Notes: generated by a model not told the origin, from the letters alone. A stretch of 64,000 bases of DNA from Verrucomicrobiota bacterium JB022 (GCA_030673845.1 JAUTCQ010000006.1:124001-188000); one strand, 5' to 3'; counted from the first letter of the stretch, positions 34,245-43,277 are shown. A program made the numbers and translations.

Positions 34245-34880
34245 CTAGACCGCGCAGGTGGAGGGATACCACTGGTGGACGAGCCCTTCGAGGCGGCGGC
34301 GCACCTCTGCGAGTTTGGCCGGGCGGGTTTGCGGGTCGCGCAGGGAGACACCGATGCTCTCCCACGCGCTGAAGCCCATGAATTCAAACAGGATGCGGGA
34401 GAGGGCATGCACGCCGTCCCAGTTGGGGAATTCGTGCATCGGGCCGGTGCCCAACTCCAGACCCGAGGTGTAGAGGGTGAGCGCACGGAGGTGCTGCATC
34501 ACGGGGGCGGGGCCGGCGGGAGTCCAGTCGAAGGTCTCGCCGATGAACATGATCGCATCGATGTAGGCCTTGACCGGGGCGGGCAGGGAAAAGTTGTGCA
34601 TCGGGTAGGCCATCACGAGCACGTCAGCCGCTTTGAGCTGGGCGATGAGCGCATCCTGTGGGGCAAACAGGGCGGCTTCGGCTTCGGTCAGTGGCTCGTG
34701 GCGGTAGTTGCGCTTGAGGTAGGCGGCCATGCTCGCGCGTCCAAAGGTCGGGGCAGGGGTCTCCAGGAGGTCTAGCACCTCCCGTTCGCCCGTCGGGGCG
34801 ACCTCTTCAAACAGCTTGAGTAGCTGCCGCGTATGGGAATCCGCCCCCGTGGGCAGGTAGTGGACGATCAACGTTTTCAT
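34245..34880 (-). CDS. azoR: FMN-dependent NADH-azoreductase-like flavodoxin-fold oxidoreductase
   Basis: This 211-residue flavodoxin-fold protein has TLIVHYLPTGADSHTRQLL at the start and the FMN-binding YPMHNFSLPAPVKAYIDAIM (residues ~93-112), characteristic of AzoR. Later segments bind the isoalloxazine ring (LYTSGLELGTGP). AzoR-type enzymes reduce quinones and azo compounds with NADH and often help against thiol or quinone stress. It is divergent from the AraC-type regulator at 34983, which likely controls it. Confidence 0.87.
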   Translation of the reverse strand: MKTLIVHYLPTGADSHTRQLLKLFEEVAPTGEREVLDLLETPAPTFGRASMAAYLKRNYRHEPLTEAEAALFAPQDALIAQLKAADVLVMAYPMHNFSLPAPVKAYIDAIMFIGETFDWTPAGPAPVMQHLRALTLYTSGLELGTGPMHEFPNWDGVHALSRILFEFMGFSAWESIGVSLRDPQTRPAKLAEVRRRLEGLVHQWYPSTCAV

Positions 34881-34982
34881 GAGACGATTTTACCTGGAGT
34901 GGGCACGGCAGACCATGGCCCGGCGTCTGCGAAACCTGTCGTTGCGTCTCAAGGGCAAAGAAGGTGAAATGGACCACGACGC

Positions 34983-35864
34983 ATGGATCTATTGACCGAC
35001 ATCCTGCAACAAGCGGGGCTGCAGCGCGCGGTTTTGCGGCAGCGCGAGGGCAGTGCGCCGTGGGTGATCACTTGCCGGTGCGACCGTAGCATCGCGTTTC
35101 ACCTTGTCCGGGCGGGACAGGTGACGATCGAGGGCTGCCGATGCTCCCAGCGTCTGGAGCTCGAGCCGGGAGACCTGGTGATGCTGGCCCGTGGGTTTGA
35201 CCACACCGTGACGACGCGGACGCCTGCCGGGCAGGAGGTGGCGGTGATCAGCGGGCACTATCGGCTGTGGAACGACCCTGTACACATGATCTTTCGGGAG
35301 CTGCCCACCACCTTTGTCCTGCGCGGGGCCGAAGCGGAAGAAATCCCGGCGATCCGACGCCTGCTGCCGGTGATCGAGGCGGAGCTGGCTGACCTGCAAA
35401 TGGGTGCCGACTCAGCTCGCCGGGGGCTGCTCGACGTGCTCTTCAACTACCTGCTGCGTGCGTGGCTCGATCGCCATACGGGCAGCGAAACGGGCTGGGC
35501 GGGTGCATTGCAGGATCCGCAACTGGTGCGCGTCTTCACGCTTTTGCACACCCAGTGGACCCGCTCTTGGACTTTGGACGAGCTGGCGTCTGAGAGCGGC
35601 TTTTCACGCCCCACCTTGGCCCGCCGATTCAAGCAGCATACCGGAGATACGCCGCTGCATTACCTCACGACTTTGCGGGTGCAACGGGCGATGCACTTGT
35701 TGAGCAATACGCTGTTGCCCATCGGGGCGGTGGCCGACCAGTGCGGCTACAGCGATGCCTTTGTCTTTTCCAAAGCCTTCAAGAGGCTGACGGGTGAATC
35801 TCCACGCGATTTCCGCCAGCGCAACCTCGCGGAGGCGGTGGCGCGCCAGGAAGGGGAGGCGTAG
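34983..35864 (+). CDS. AraC-family transcriptional regulator with N-terminal cupin
   Basis: This 293-residue regulator has an N-terminal cupin-like sensor (residues ~10-95, for example CSQRLELEPGDLVMLARGFDHTV) and a C-terminal AraC pair of helix-turn-helices: WTLDELASESGFSRPTLARRFK (~198-219) and IGAVADQCGYSDAFVFSKAFKRLTGESP (~248-275). It is divergent from azoR with a ~100-nt shared control region, so control of azoR is likely. The ligand is unknown. Some members of this cupin/AraC group respond to quinones or drugs, but no evidence here settles that. Confidence 0.9.
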   Translation: MDLLTDILQQAGLQRAVLRQREGSAPWVITCRCDRSIAFHLVRAGQVTIEGCRCSQRLELEPGDLVMLARGFDHTVTTRTPAGQEVAVISGHYRLWNDPVHMIFRELPTTFVLRGAEAEEIPAIRRLLPVIEAELADLQMGADSARRGLLDVLFNYLLRAWLDRHTGSETGWAGALQDPQLVRVFTLLHTQWTRSWTLDELASESGFSRPTLARRFKQHTGDTPLHYLTTLRVQRAMHLLSNTLLPIGAVADQCGYSDAFVFSKAFKRLTGESPRDFRQRNLAEAVARQEGEA

Positions 35865-35880
35865 CCGGCTCTTCGCCTCC

Positions 35881-36393
35881 TCAATCGGCCGGCAGGGCGT
35901 CGAGGATGTCGTCTTCGGCGAGCCGGGCGAGGGCGAGGTCCATCGCGTGTTCCTCGTCGGCCGAGGCGCGGAGGCGCTCGATGTCTTGCCGGCAGCCGAT
36001 GCGTTTGGCCAAGGCTTCGACGATGCCATAGGCCGCCAACTCATATTGCTTCACCCGGCGGGTGTGGGCGACGATCAACACGTCGCGTGCTTCGGGGGTG
36101 GGCATGTCCTTGATGTGCGCGTGCCCGCCCTTGATCAGGCCCTCCATGGCCTTTGAGGGGTCGCCGCCGAGGTCCCAACCCTGCGCGTGCCCGACAGCCG
36201 CGAGCCGCTCCTGTTGCAGTCGTGTTTCCTCGACGTGGCGCTCGAAGAGCCGCTGCAGGTTGTTACAGCTCGCCAACTTCGCCAGCTCCTCAAAGGCCGG
36301 GATCAACTGGCACTCCACGCTATAGAGATCCCGGAGCTGATCGAGATACAGATCCCGCAGCCCCACGCTTCGCTGCTGGCTGGTGTCGCTCAT
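35881..36393 (-). CDS. YciE/YciF-family (DUF892) ferritin-like protein
   Basis: This 170-residue protein is a DUF892 member with a ferritin-like four-helix fold: LRDLYLDQLRDLYSVECQLI (11-30), EETRLQQERLAAVGHAQG (~55-72) and VAHTRRVKQYELAAYGI (~108-124). YciE/YciF proteins are associated with stress responses, and some bind a di-metal centre; the HVEETR and YE positions are compatible with ligands. The ATG at 36393 is chosen because MSDTSQQRSV directly precedes the first helix. It is convergent with the AraC-type gene. Confidence 0.9.
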   Translation of the reverse strand: MSDTSQQRSVGLRDLYLDQLRDLYSVECQLIPAFEELAKLASCNNLQRLFERHVEETRLQQERLAAVGHAQGWDLGGDPSKAMEGLIKGGHAHIKDMPTPEARDVLIVAHTRRVKQYELAAYGIVEALAKRIGCRQDIERLRASADEEHAMDLALARLAEDDILDALPAD

Positions 36394-36487
36394 CACGAAG
36401 GAAAACGTTGGCGGCTTCCGGCGCGGGTGCAAGCGGGGGCGGGAATAAAAACCGCCCAGCCGGGTGAGGCGGGTGGTGGGGGAGGTT

Positions 36488-38101
36488 CTATGGTGTGGGG
36501 CTGCTGAACTGCGGCCCGGCGGATTCGTCGTAATAGGGCCCACCGAGAATGGTTGGGGCATATTCGAGGCAGGGCTCTCTGGTCAGATCCCATCTGGTTA
36601 TAGTGCCATCGGACTTCCGGATCAGGAGCCCGCGCTTGAACACGTCCTCGGGTGGCGTGTTTTTGCCGGTGACGCAGATGACAAAGCGGTCCGTATTTTC
36701 ATGAACCAGAAAGTTTATCACGTTACGCGGGTAAGAGATCTCTCTGAAAACGTAATCCATCACTCGGGAGATGTCGGTGGCATCCGCCGGCATCGGAGCA
36801 TATCCATGGCAGTCCGGATTGTCGGCATGCGCGATCAGCTCCGTTTCAGGGACAGGAAAGGTTGTTACGCGGCGGACTGAGCTGACCCCCTCCGATCGGT
36901 CATAATAATAGACTCCCTGTTCTGCTGACTGCGGGTCCGGCACAGGTTGGATCGGGAGTTCCGAAGACAAAAGCTTGGGTAGGGAGGGTTCTTTGGGCGA
37001 TTGAGCAAGATTCCAGTAAGCTGCTTCGCCGTCAGATTTTCGGATCAGCAGGCCCACTTGGAACATCTGGTGGGGGAGCGTTAGATAGGTGGGGAGGGCG
37101 ATGGCAAAATGGTCGTCGCCCTCGTAACCAAGCAGGGTGAAGCTCGGTTGTCCGAAGAGATGTTCCACAACCTTTTGCTTGGTAAGATCCGAAAGAGGAA
37201 CTGCTTGCAAACCAAAGGCACCACCTCTCTTATCAAGATGAGCGGTAACGGTTTCTATGGAAATCGGAAAATTGTCCAGCCAGTGGACCGGAAGAGGTGG
37301 AAGGCTGGCCTCTTCGGGTGATGTACATCCCCATCGGAGGGAGATAGCTGGCCCCGGGGTAGGCTTAATGTTCCGGTTCCAGAAGCTGATGGATCCATCT
37401 TTTTTGTCTACCAACATCCCTTGCTGCAGTTGATCGGGATACGGGTGGTCCAAGGTTCCAATGCAAACCACGAAATAGCCCGGGGTTTCGTGCAATAGTA
37501 GACGCCATATGCCTGTCGGGCTTGGCAAGCTGGCAAGGAGGTGCTGAAAGAGACGGTCTCTGTTCCGACCTTGAAGAGGTATGGGCTCAACCCGACAATC
37601 GCGGTAAGGAAGTATATGCGCCAGGATTTCTTCTTCCGGATAAGGAAAGGCTTCAAGCCACTGATATCGGGACGGGTATTCGTTCCCCAAACTCCAGGAG
37701 AACACATGCCCCGTTCCTTTGTCTACGAGTAGACCGGAAGGATAGGGGTGAGACGAAGGAGATTGCTGATAGTGAAAGCCGATGAGGAAGTACGTGTCAC
37801 CTTCGTAGGCCGCGAGCGTAAGCCCCGTTAGGGCGAGGGAAACGTATTGAGTGGCGGCACGCACCACCCGTTCACGAGTGAGAAGCTCCGGTTCGAGCGG
37901 TCCCGCTGCCAGTTTGCCGCGCACGAGGAACCTAGTGTGCGTGATTGCCTCTTCGTAAGAAACCGGGAACTCGTCGACCCAGATTGACGCGTCGTACTTG
38001 GGCAAGACGAACGGCATGGGCTCTCCGGGGGCTGCTGAAGCGAGCGGTGCGCTGAGCAGCACAAGCAGCGAGCAGGCGAGAATGGCAAAGGGTAAGCGCA
38101 T
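36488..38101 (-). CDS. Secreted protein of four tandem copies of an unrecognised repeat
   Basis: This 537-residue protein has a signal peptide (residues 1-23, ILACSLLVLLSAPLASA) and four repeats of ~95 residues near 41-136, 147-241, 274-363 and 411-504. Each copy begins with a W/F-containing phrase like DEFPVSYEEAITH, AFPYPEEEILAH, DNFPISIETVTAH or TTFPVPETELIAH. Each ends with G-L/M-L-V/I-D/R-K-x2-G and a W: LLVDKGTGHVFSW, MLVDKKDGSISFW, LLIRKSDGEAAYW, LLIRKSDGTITRW. A central strand such as FVVCIGTL, FAIALPT or FVICVTGK is also repeated. It is visibly lower in GC than its neighbours. I do not recognise the repeat; a beta-rich secreted module is suggested by spacing only. Confidence 0.78.
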   Translation of the reverse strand: MRLPFAILACSLLVLLSAPLASAAPGEPMPFVLPKYDASIWVDEFPVSYEEAITHTRFLVRGKLAAGPLEPELLTRERVVRAATQYVSLALTGLTLAAYEGDTYFLIGFHYQQSPSSHPYPSGLLVDKGTGHVFSWSLGNEYPSRYQWLEAFPYPEEEILAHILPYRDCRVEPIPLQGRNRDRLFQHLLASLPSPTGIWRLLLHETPGYFVVCIGTLDHPYPDQLQQGMLVDKKDGSISFWNRNIKPTPGPAISLRWGCTSPEEASLPPLPVHWLDNFPISIETVTAHLDKRGGAFGLQAVPLSDLTKQKVVEHLFGQPSFTLLGYEGDDHFAIALPTYLTLPHQMFQVGLLIRKSDGEAAYWNLAQSPKEPSLPKLLSSELPIQPVPDPQSAEQGVYYYDRSEGVSSVRRVTTFPVPETELIAHADNPDCHGYAPMPADATDISRVMDYVFREISYPRNVINFLVHENTDRFVICVTGKNTPPEDVFKRGLLIRKSDGTITRWDLTREPCLEYAPTILGGPYYDESAGPQFSSPTP

Positions 38102-38185
38102 AAAGGGTATGAGGCGAGCGGGGTGGTGGTGAGGCAAGCTTTGGCTGCCGCATCGTCTCCTACAAGCCTGAAGTATCCGCTCCCC

Positions 38186-39097
38186 TCACGCCAGCTCGTC
38201 TCGCAGCCATTGGACGGCGAAGTCGACGAAGGCGCGGGCGCGAGCGGGCAGGCGCCGGTGGGCGGGGTAGACGACGTGGACGGGGAAGGAGGGCGCGTGC
38301 CACTCGGGCAGGAGTCGAGTCAGGCGACCGGCTGCGATGTCTTCCTCGACCAGCCAGTGAGGCAAAACGCAGCCGGCGAGGCCGGTGTAGGCGACTTCGC
38401 GCAGGCTGGTGACGCCGCGCGCGACGAGCACGGGCGGGAGCGGCACTTCTGCGGGTTCGCGACCTTCCGCTTCGAGCACCAACTGGTCGCTGCCGCCAAA
38501 CTGGGCCCCGGCAAGGCTCATCCACGGCCAGTCGGCGAGATCGGCAGGCTGGTGGGGCTGGCTACGCGAGGCAATCAGAGCGGGGGCGGCCACCGGGTAG
38601 CGCACGATCTCTCCCGCTGGGCGCGCCACCACGAGGTCGTCCTGCAAGTGACCAGCGAGGATGCCCGCGTCGAAGCCTTCTTCGATCATGTTGAGCGGGC
38701 GGTTGCTGTAATCCAGCTCGGCGGTGAGGCGCGGGTGGTCTTGCAAAAAGGCCGCGAGCAGGCGAGGCACGGCCGTCTGGCCAAACTCGATGGTCGAACA
38801 GATGCGCAAATGGCCCTGCAGCGCCACGCGATCTTCCCACAGGCGCTGCTCCGCTTCGTCGGCCAGCTCCAGCATGGCAAGGGCATCGGCGTAAAAGCGC
38901 TGCCCCGCTTCGGTCAGGCGCATGCGGTGGGTGTCGCGCTGGATCAGGGTGGCACCGCAACGCTCCTCCAGCGTGCGCAGGTAGCGGCTCATGGTCGGCT
39001 GCGGCTTGTTGAGCGCCTGCGCGCCGCCCGAAATGCTGCCCCCGTCCACGATGGCAATAAAGGCCCGCAGCAGCGAGAGGTCGTCGAAGGGCGTCAT
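38186..39097 (-). CDS. LysR-family transcriptional regulator
   Basis: This 303-residue LysR-type regulator has the N-terminal helix-turn-helix DDLSLLRAFIAIVDGGSISGGAQALNKPQPTMSRYLRTLEE (~4-44) and a two-lobed effector domain from ~90. It is divergent from the SDR dehydrogenase at 39169 and shares a ~70-nt intergenic region with an ATTCA-N5-TGAAT palindrome overlapping its start codon. By LysR custom it likely activates or represses the SDR gene and itself. Effector unknown. Confidence 0.92.
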   Translation of the reverse strand: MTPFDDLSLLRAFIAIVDGGSISGGAQALNKPQPTMSRYLRTLEERCGATLIQRDTHRMRLTEAGQRFYADALAMLELADEAEQRLWEDRVALQGHLRICSTIEFGQTAVPRLLAAFLQDHPRLTAELDYSNRPLNMIEEGFDAGILAGHLQDDLVVARPAGEIVRYPVAAPALIASRSQPHQPADLADWPWMSLAGAQFGGSDQLVLEAEGREPAEVPLPPVLVARGVTSLREVAYTGLAGCVLPHWLVEEDIAAGRLTRLLPEWHAPSFPVHVVYPAHRRLPARARAFVDFAVQWLRDELA

Positions 39098-39110
39098 TCA
39101 GTTTTTGAAT
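39096..39110. promoter_or_regulatory. LysR-type operator candidate between lysR and SDR genes
   Basis: attcagtttttgaat is an inverted repeat (ATTCA / TGAAT around a 5-nt spacer) with the T-N11-A pattern common in LysR-binding sites. It overlaps the start of the LysR gene and lies 59 nt before the SDR start, in the region both divergent genes share. Confidence 0.5.
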
Positions 39111-39168
39111 ATAGAATATGCCGCCGCCGTGGCTACCCGAAACGCTCCGGCCGTGCGACAATAGGCAC

Positions 39169-39927
39169 ATGAGCACAACCGACAATTCTCACCCGGCCCG
39201 CGTGGCCATCGTTACGGGTTCTTCGCGAGGGATCGGGGCGGCGATTGCCCAACGTCTGGCGGCCGACGGGTTTGCCGTGGTCGTCAACTACGCGGGTCGG
39301 GCGGATGCGGCCGAGCAGGTCGTCTCGCACATCGAAAGCGCGGGCGGGCAAGCCATGGCGGTGCAGGCCGACGTTTCGAAGGTCGCCGATGCCGCCCGGC
39401 TGTTCGAACGCGCGGTAGAGGCCTTTGGCGGCGTCGATGTGCTGGTCAACAGCGCAGGTGTGATCCAGCCGGGCTTCGTCAACGTGGCGGATACCGACGA
39501 GGAGCTGTTCGACCACATCGTGGCGGTCAACCTCAAGGGCACCTACAACACCTTGCGCCTCGCTGCCGAGCACCTGCGCCAAGGCGGGAGCGTGGTCAAC
39601 TTTTCGACCAGCGTCGTGGGGCTGTCGCTGCCGGGCTACTCGGCCTATGCGGCGACCAAGGCGGGCGTGGAGTCGTTGACCCACATCTTTGCGAAGGAGC
39701 TGCGGGGGCGGAGCATCACCGTCAACGCCGTTGCGCCGGGGCCGGTCGCGACCGAGCTGTTCCTGAAGGACAAGACGGACGAGCAGGTCGAGCGGCTGGC
39801 GAAAATGCCTCCGCTGGAGCGGCTGGGCAAGCCGGAGGATATCGCGCCGGTGGTGGCCTTCCTCGTCGGCCCCGAAGGCGGGTGGATCAACGGGCAAGTG
39901 ATCCGTGCCAACGGCGGTCTGGTGTAA
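39169..39927 (+). CDS. Short-chain dehydrogenase/reductase (FabG-like)
   Basis: This 252-residue SDR has the NAD(P) motif TGSSRGIGAAIA (~14-25), the NNAG-equivalent NSAGV (~89-93), the catalytic Tyr-x3-Lys in YSAYAATKAG (Tyr157/Lys161 region) and the family end GWINGQVIRANGG. The Ala-Ser-Arg of GSSRG prefers NADPH. The ATG at 39169 starts MSTTDNSHPARVAIVTG; a longer in-frame start at 39118 would overlap the operator region. It likely reduces an aldehyde or ketone under the divergent LysR regulator. Confidence 0.9.
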   Translation: MSTTDNSHPARVAIVTGSSRGIGAAIAQRLAADGFAVVVNYAGRADAAEQVVSHIESAGGQAMAVQADVSKVADAARLFERAVEAFGGVDVLVNSAGVIQPGFVNVADTDEELFDHIVAVNLKGTYNTLRLAAEHLRQGGSVVNFSTSVVGLSLPGYSAYAATKAGVESLTHIFAKELRGRSITVNAVAPGPVATELFLKDKTDEQVERLAKMPPLERLGKPEDIAPVVAFLVGPEGGWINGQVIRANGGLV

Positions 39928-39987
39928 GGGCATCTGCCGGCGCTCATTGGACTAGACTCCGGGCGTTACAGCGTCGATAACTGGCCG

Positions 39988-40461
39988 ATGCCCCGCTATC
40001 TCGGGATCGACTACGGAGAGAAACGCATCGGCCTTGCCTATGGCGACGACTTGGGGGTGGCCACTCCCCTGCCTGCGGTGGTCGAGGCCACGCTGGAGGC
40101 GAAGTTCGCGGCGCTGGCCCGGCAGGTGGAGCAGCGTCGCCCGGCGGCGTTGATCATCGGCTACCCGTTCAACATGGACGGGTCGGTCGGCTTCAAGGCG
40201 CGCGAGGTGGATGTGTTTATCGCGCAGCTCGAAGAGCGTTTTGGCCTGCCGGTGCACCGGATGGACGAGCGGCTGACGTCCCACCAGGTCGAGACGCAGT
40301 TGCGTGCGATGGGCCGCAAAAACAGCAACGACCGTAAGACGCGGGCCACGGGCGAAATCGATTCCCGCGCCGCCAGCCTGATCTTGCAAGACTACCTCGA
40401 CCTCCACCACCCGCCCGTGCTCGAAGAGCCGTGGGACGACGAGGACGAGGATTACCGCTAG
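39988..40461 (+). CDS. ruvX: Putative pre-16S rRNA nuclease YqgF/RuvX
   Basis: This 157-residue protein has the RNase H-like fold of YqgF/RuvX: GIDYGEKRIGLAYGD (6-20, first catalytic Asp), the strand AALIIGYPFNMDGS (~51-64), and MDERLTSHQVE with the second acidic position, plus the final ASLILQDYLD. It processes the 5' end of pre-16S rRNA or resolves branched DNA in related proteins. It is short and complete, starting 60 nt after the SDR stop. Confidence 0.9.
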   Translation: MPRYLGIDYGEKRIGLAYGDDLGVATPLPAVVEATLEAKFAALARQVEQRRPAALIIGYPFNMDGSVGFKAREVDVFIAQLEERFGLPVHRMDERLTSHQVETQLRAMGRKNSNDRKTRATGEIDSRAASLILQDYLDLHHPPVLEEPWDDEDEDYR

Positions 40462-40537
40462 CGCGGCTGGGCGAGCGCATAAAAGGTTGCGCTCCGCGTT
40501 TGCCTTTGGGGCAAGAGGTGGCCCATGCTGTAGGGCT

Positions 40538-41956
40538 ATGCGGTTGTATTTCATGAGTGTGTGCGGCACGGGGATGGGCAATGCGGCGTTGTTGATGCGC
40601 CAACTGGGGCACGAGGTGCTCGGGTGCGACCGCAATATTTACCCGCCGATGAGCGACGCCCTCCAGGCCGCCGGGATCGAGATCCTGCCCGACTTCGATG
40701 CCGAGCGTCTGCAGCGTCTCCAGCCCGACCTCGTGGTGGTGGGCAACGTGAATACGCGCGGAAACCCGGAGGTGGAGTGGCTGCTGCGCACGCGCGCTAT
40801 CCCGTACACCTCGCTGCCGGGCTTGTTGAACAGCCACCTGCTCACCCACCGCCGCAACATCGTGGTGACGGGTACCCATGGCAAGACGACCACCACCTGC
40901 CTCGCGGCCTACCTGTTGCGCCAGCATGGTCAACAGCCCGGCTGGCTGGTGGGGGGCATCCCGCGCGACTTGCCGAGCGGGGCCGAGTTGGGCCAGCCCG
41001 ACGCGCCTTTTGTGATCGAGGGCGACGAGTATGACAGCGCGTTTTTCGACAAGCGCAGCAAGTTCATCCACTACGCGCCCAACATCGTGATCCTGAACCA
41101 CCTGGAGTTCGACCACGCCGACATCTTTCGCGACCTTTCCGACGTGCAGCGCACGTTTAGTCACCTGCTGCGCATCGTGCCGCAAGACGGCTTCATCCTC
41201 GCCAATGGCGACGACCCCAACCAGCGCGATCTCGTCGACTCGGTGCATTGGTGCCGCGTGCTGAAGGTAGGGACCGATGCGGCCAACGATTTGCAGATCC
41301 GGGGCTTTACCGAAGACGAGCGTGGCTCGCGCTTTCAACTGGTGTGGCGCGGCACTGTATGGGGTCGGGTGCAGTGGAAGCAGTGGGGGCTCTACAATGC
41401 CCGCAATGCCGCCATGGCCTGCCTCGCTGCCGGTTTGGCGTTGAAGCCCGAAGACCCTTTCTGTGCGATTGAGCCGGAAAAGCTGCAGGGCTACCAAGGC
41501 GTAAAGCGTCGCCAGGAGGTGCTGTTCGACAATGGCACGACGACGCTGATCAGCGACTTCGGGCACCACCCGACCGCGATCCGCCAGACGCTGGAGTCGA
41601 TGCAGCAGCGTTACAAGGGGCGGCCGGTCGTGGCGTGCTTCGAGGCGCGCAGCAACACGGCTTGCCGCAAGGTGTTGGAGGCGGACTTTGCGACCGCCTT
41701 CGCCCCGGCTGACCGTGTGCACTTCGGCGCCGTTTTCCGCGCCGAGCGTTACCGCGACGAAGACCGGATCGACCTGGAGGCGATTGCCGCCGGGCTCGGC
41801 ACGCAGGCCGTCGCGCACGGCACTAATGAGGCGATGGGCGCGGCGCTGCGTCAGAGCCTGCTGGACGAGCCGCGTCAGGTGGTCGTGTTCTTCTCCAACG
41901 GGAGCTTTGACGGCGTGATCGAGCAGACGGTGCAGGCGGTGCGCGAGGGGGCATAA
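40538..41956 (+). CDS. mpl: UDP-N-acetylmuramate:tripeptide ligase Mpl
   Basis: Mpl reattaches recycled L-Ala-gamma-D-Glu-meso-Dap to UDP-MurNAc, saving murein peptides. The 472-residue protein has the N-terminal Rossmann-like start YFMSVCGTGMGNAALLMRQLGHEVLGCD, the ATP loop VVTGTHGKTTT (~109-119), EGDEYDSAFFDKRSKF (~165-180), HLEFDHADIF and the C-terminal Mur-ligase lobe DFGHHPTAIRQTLE. The ATG at 40538 directly begins MRLYFMSVCG, while an earlier in-frame ATG (40487) adds a non-homologous leader. MurC would be the close alternative, but EGDEYD and the MGNAALLM start favour Mpl. Confidence 0.9.
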   Translation: MRLYFMSVCGTGMGNAALLMRQLGHEVLGCDRNIYPPMSDALQAAGIEILPDFDAERLQRLQPDLVVVGNVNTRGNPEVEWLLRTRAIPYTSLPGLLNSHLLTHRRNIVVTGTHGKTTTTCLAAYLLRQHGQQPGWLVGGIPRDLPSGAELGQPDAPFVIEGDEYDSAFFDKRSKFIHYAPNIVILNHLEFDHADIFRDLSDVQRTFSHLLRIVPQDGFILANGDDPNQRDLVDSVHWCRVLKVGTDAANDLQIRGFTEDERGSRFQLVWRGTVWGRVQWKQWGLYNARNAAMACLAAGLALKPEDPFCAIEPEKLQGYQGVKRRQEVLFDNGTTTLISDFGHHPTAIRQTLESMQQRYKGRPVVACFEARSNTACRKVLEADFATAFAPADRVHFGAVFRAERYRDEDRIDLEAIAAGLGTQAVAHGTNEAMGAALRQSLLDEPRQVVVFFSNGSFDGVIEQTVQAVREGA

Positions 41957-42005
41957 AAGCTGTTTTGGCGTGTAACAAAACGCCGGGCCGGTTCGTCTCC
42001 TCTGC

Positions 42006-42884
42006 ATGATGCAAAAAGTGATGTCTCGCGGGGCGGCGATCAGTGCCGCCGTCTTCCTGCTGCTGGCCTTGAGCGGCTGTTTCTCCACCCCCTTGGTCAA
42101 AGGCACGCGCACGGCGTCGATGGCGATGCCGGAGGGCCGTGCGCTGCAGGTGGAGACCCGCAACGGCTACATTGAAGTCATCCGGGGCGATACGGCCGAG
42201 GTCGCGGTGGAGGCACAGGTGCGGGTGCGCTCGCAGGAGCGCCTCGACACGGTCGACGTGATGCCGGTGGACGACGGCCAGCGCGTGTCGCTGCGCCCGT
42301 TGTGGCCCGATGGGAGCTCTCTGCAACGCAATGAGGGCGTGAGCTTCAAGCTCGTGGTGCCGGGCGTGGAGGGGGTCACGCTGGAGACGGGCAACGGCCA
42401 CCTCAAGCTGCAAGGGCTGAGCGGGCCGGCCGCATTGGAAACCTCCAATGGCCGCATCGAGGTGCGGGAGCACGCAGGGGAGGTCTCGGCCCGCACCAGC
42501 AATGGCAGTGTGGTCGTCCATGAGGTGCAAGGGCAGGTGGATGTGCACACGAGCAATGGAGATGTGGAAGTAAGGGGCGCGGCGGGCGCCGTCCAAGTGC
42601 GGACCTCCAACGGTTCGATCGAGATTGCGCTGGCGGAGGCAAGCCGTGGGCCGCTGACGGCTATTTCTTCCAACGGTAGCGTTTCGGTGGTGCTGAGCCC
42701 AAGCTTCAGCGGCATCCTGACGCTCAAGACGTCCAATGGGGGCATCAAACTGCGGGACTTGCCGGCGGCGCGGATTATCGATAGCGGCAAGCACGAGATG
42801 AAGCTGCAGTTGGGCGAGAGCACCGAGGAATCGCGCGTGGTCACGAGTAATGGCAACGTCACCGTACGCCTGGCTGCCGAATAG
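42006..42884 (+). CDS. DUF4097-type lipoprotein with SNG repeats
   Basis: This 292-residue protein has a lipoprotein signal with lipobox LSGC (Cys25). The mature part has repeated strands bearing T-S-N-G/E-T-x-N-G: ETRNGYIEV, ETGNGHLKL, ETSNGRIEV, RTSNGSVVV, HTSNGDVEV, RTSNGSIEI, KTSNGGIKL and VTSNGNVTV, spaced about 20-25 residues. This is the DUF4097 right-handed beta-helix-like pattern. It is attached to the outer or inner membrane; the function of DUF4097 is not established. It lies alone, 50 nt after mpl, and is followed by a sigma-54-like promoter region. Confidence 0.88.
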   Translation: MMQKVMSRGAAISAAVFLLLALSGCFSTPLVKGTRTASMAMPEGRALQVETRNGYIEVIRGDTAEVAVEAQVRVRSQERLDTVDVMPVDDGQRVSLRPLWPDGSSLQRNEGVSFKLVVPGVEGVTLETGNGHLKLQGLSGPAALETSNGRIEVREHAGEVSARTSNGSVVVHEVQGQVDVHTSNGDVEVRGAAGAVQVRTSNGSIEIALAEASRGPLTAISSNGSVSVVLSPSFSGILTLKTSNGGIKLRDLPAARIIDSGKHEMKLQLGESTEESRVVTSNGNVTVRLAAE

Positions 42885-43019
42885 GCGGGGGCAAGTTGCA
42901 GGCTTGCATGGCCAAAACAGCCGGTAGAACTGCAAGCTGCCATGTGGTACGTTTTATGTGAAAACCCTGTTTTCTGTTACATCTTTATTATCAACTAGAT
43001 GTAAGTTTTTTGAAGAGGT

Positions 43020-43036
43020 TGGCACGCGATAGGCAA
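43020..43036 (+). promoter_or_regulatory. Possible sigma-54-type promoter
   Basis: tggcacgcgataggca has the -24 element TGGCACG and GC at the -12 position with the canonical spacing between GG and GC (positions 43021-43022 and 43033-43034). The -12 upstream T-T is missing (AG), so it is a weak match. It is 36 nt before the ATG at 43072, with the SD aaggag in between. Confidence 0.4.
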
Positions 43037-43071
43037 TATAAAGGGGCAAACCTAAACAAGGAGTTATTCCA

Positions 43072-43248
43072 ATGCTTACCTGGTCCATCGTCTTCTTTAT
43101 CGTAGCCCTCATTGCCGCCGCCCTTGGTTTTGGCGGGATCGCCGGTGCCGCCGCCGGGATTGCGAAGATTCTGTTCTTCGTGTTCCTCGTGCTGCTCATC
43201 GTCTCCCTCATTGCTGGCGCTGTGCGCGGCCGAACCCCTACGGTCTAG
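43072..43248 (+). CDS. Small DUF1328-type membrane protein
   Basis: This is a 58-residue protein beginning [20 protein letters not shown] and ending [11 protein letters not shown]. The sequence is almost all hydrophobic with G-I-A-G-A-A-A-G in the middle, the hallmark of the DUF1328/YtjA family of tiny inner-membrane proteins often linked to envelope stress. A clear ribosome-binding site, aaggag, precedes the ATG by 9 nt. Two more small genes follow, forming a cluster. Function unknown. Confidence 0.85.
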   Translation: MLTWSIVFFIVALIAAALGFGGIAGAAAGIAKILFFVFLVLLIVSLIAGAVRGRTPTV

Positions 43249-43277
43249 TCTTTCCCAGACCGGAAGGAATTTTTTAG

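Noticed and set aside
42400-42870. Regularly spaced short repeats resembling a CRISPR array
   Set aside because: They are the codons of the T/S-N-G strands of the DUF4097 protein; they are in frame, variable, and there are no cas genes.
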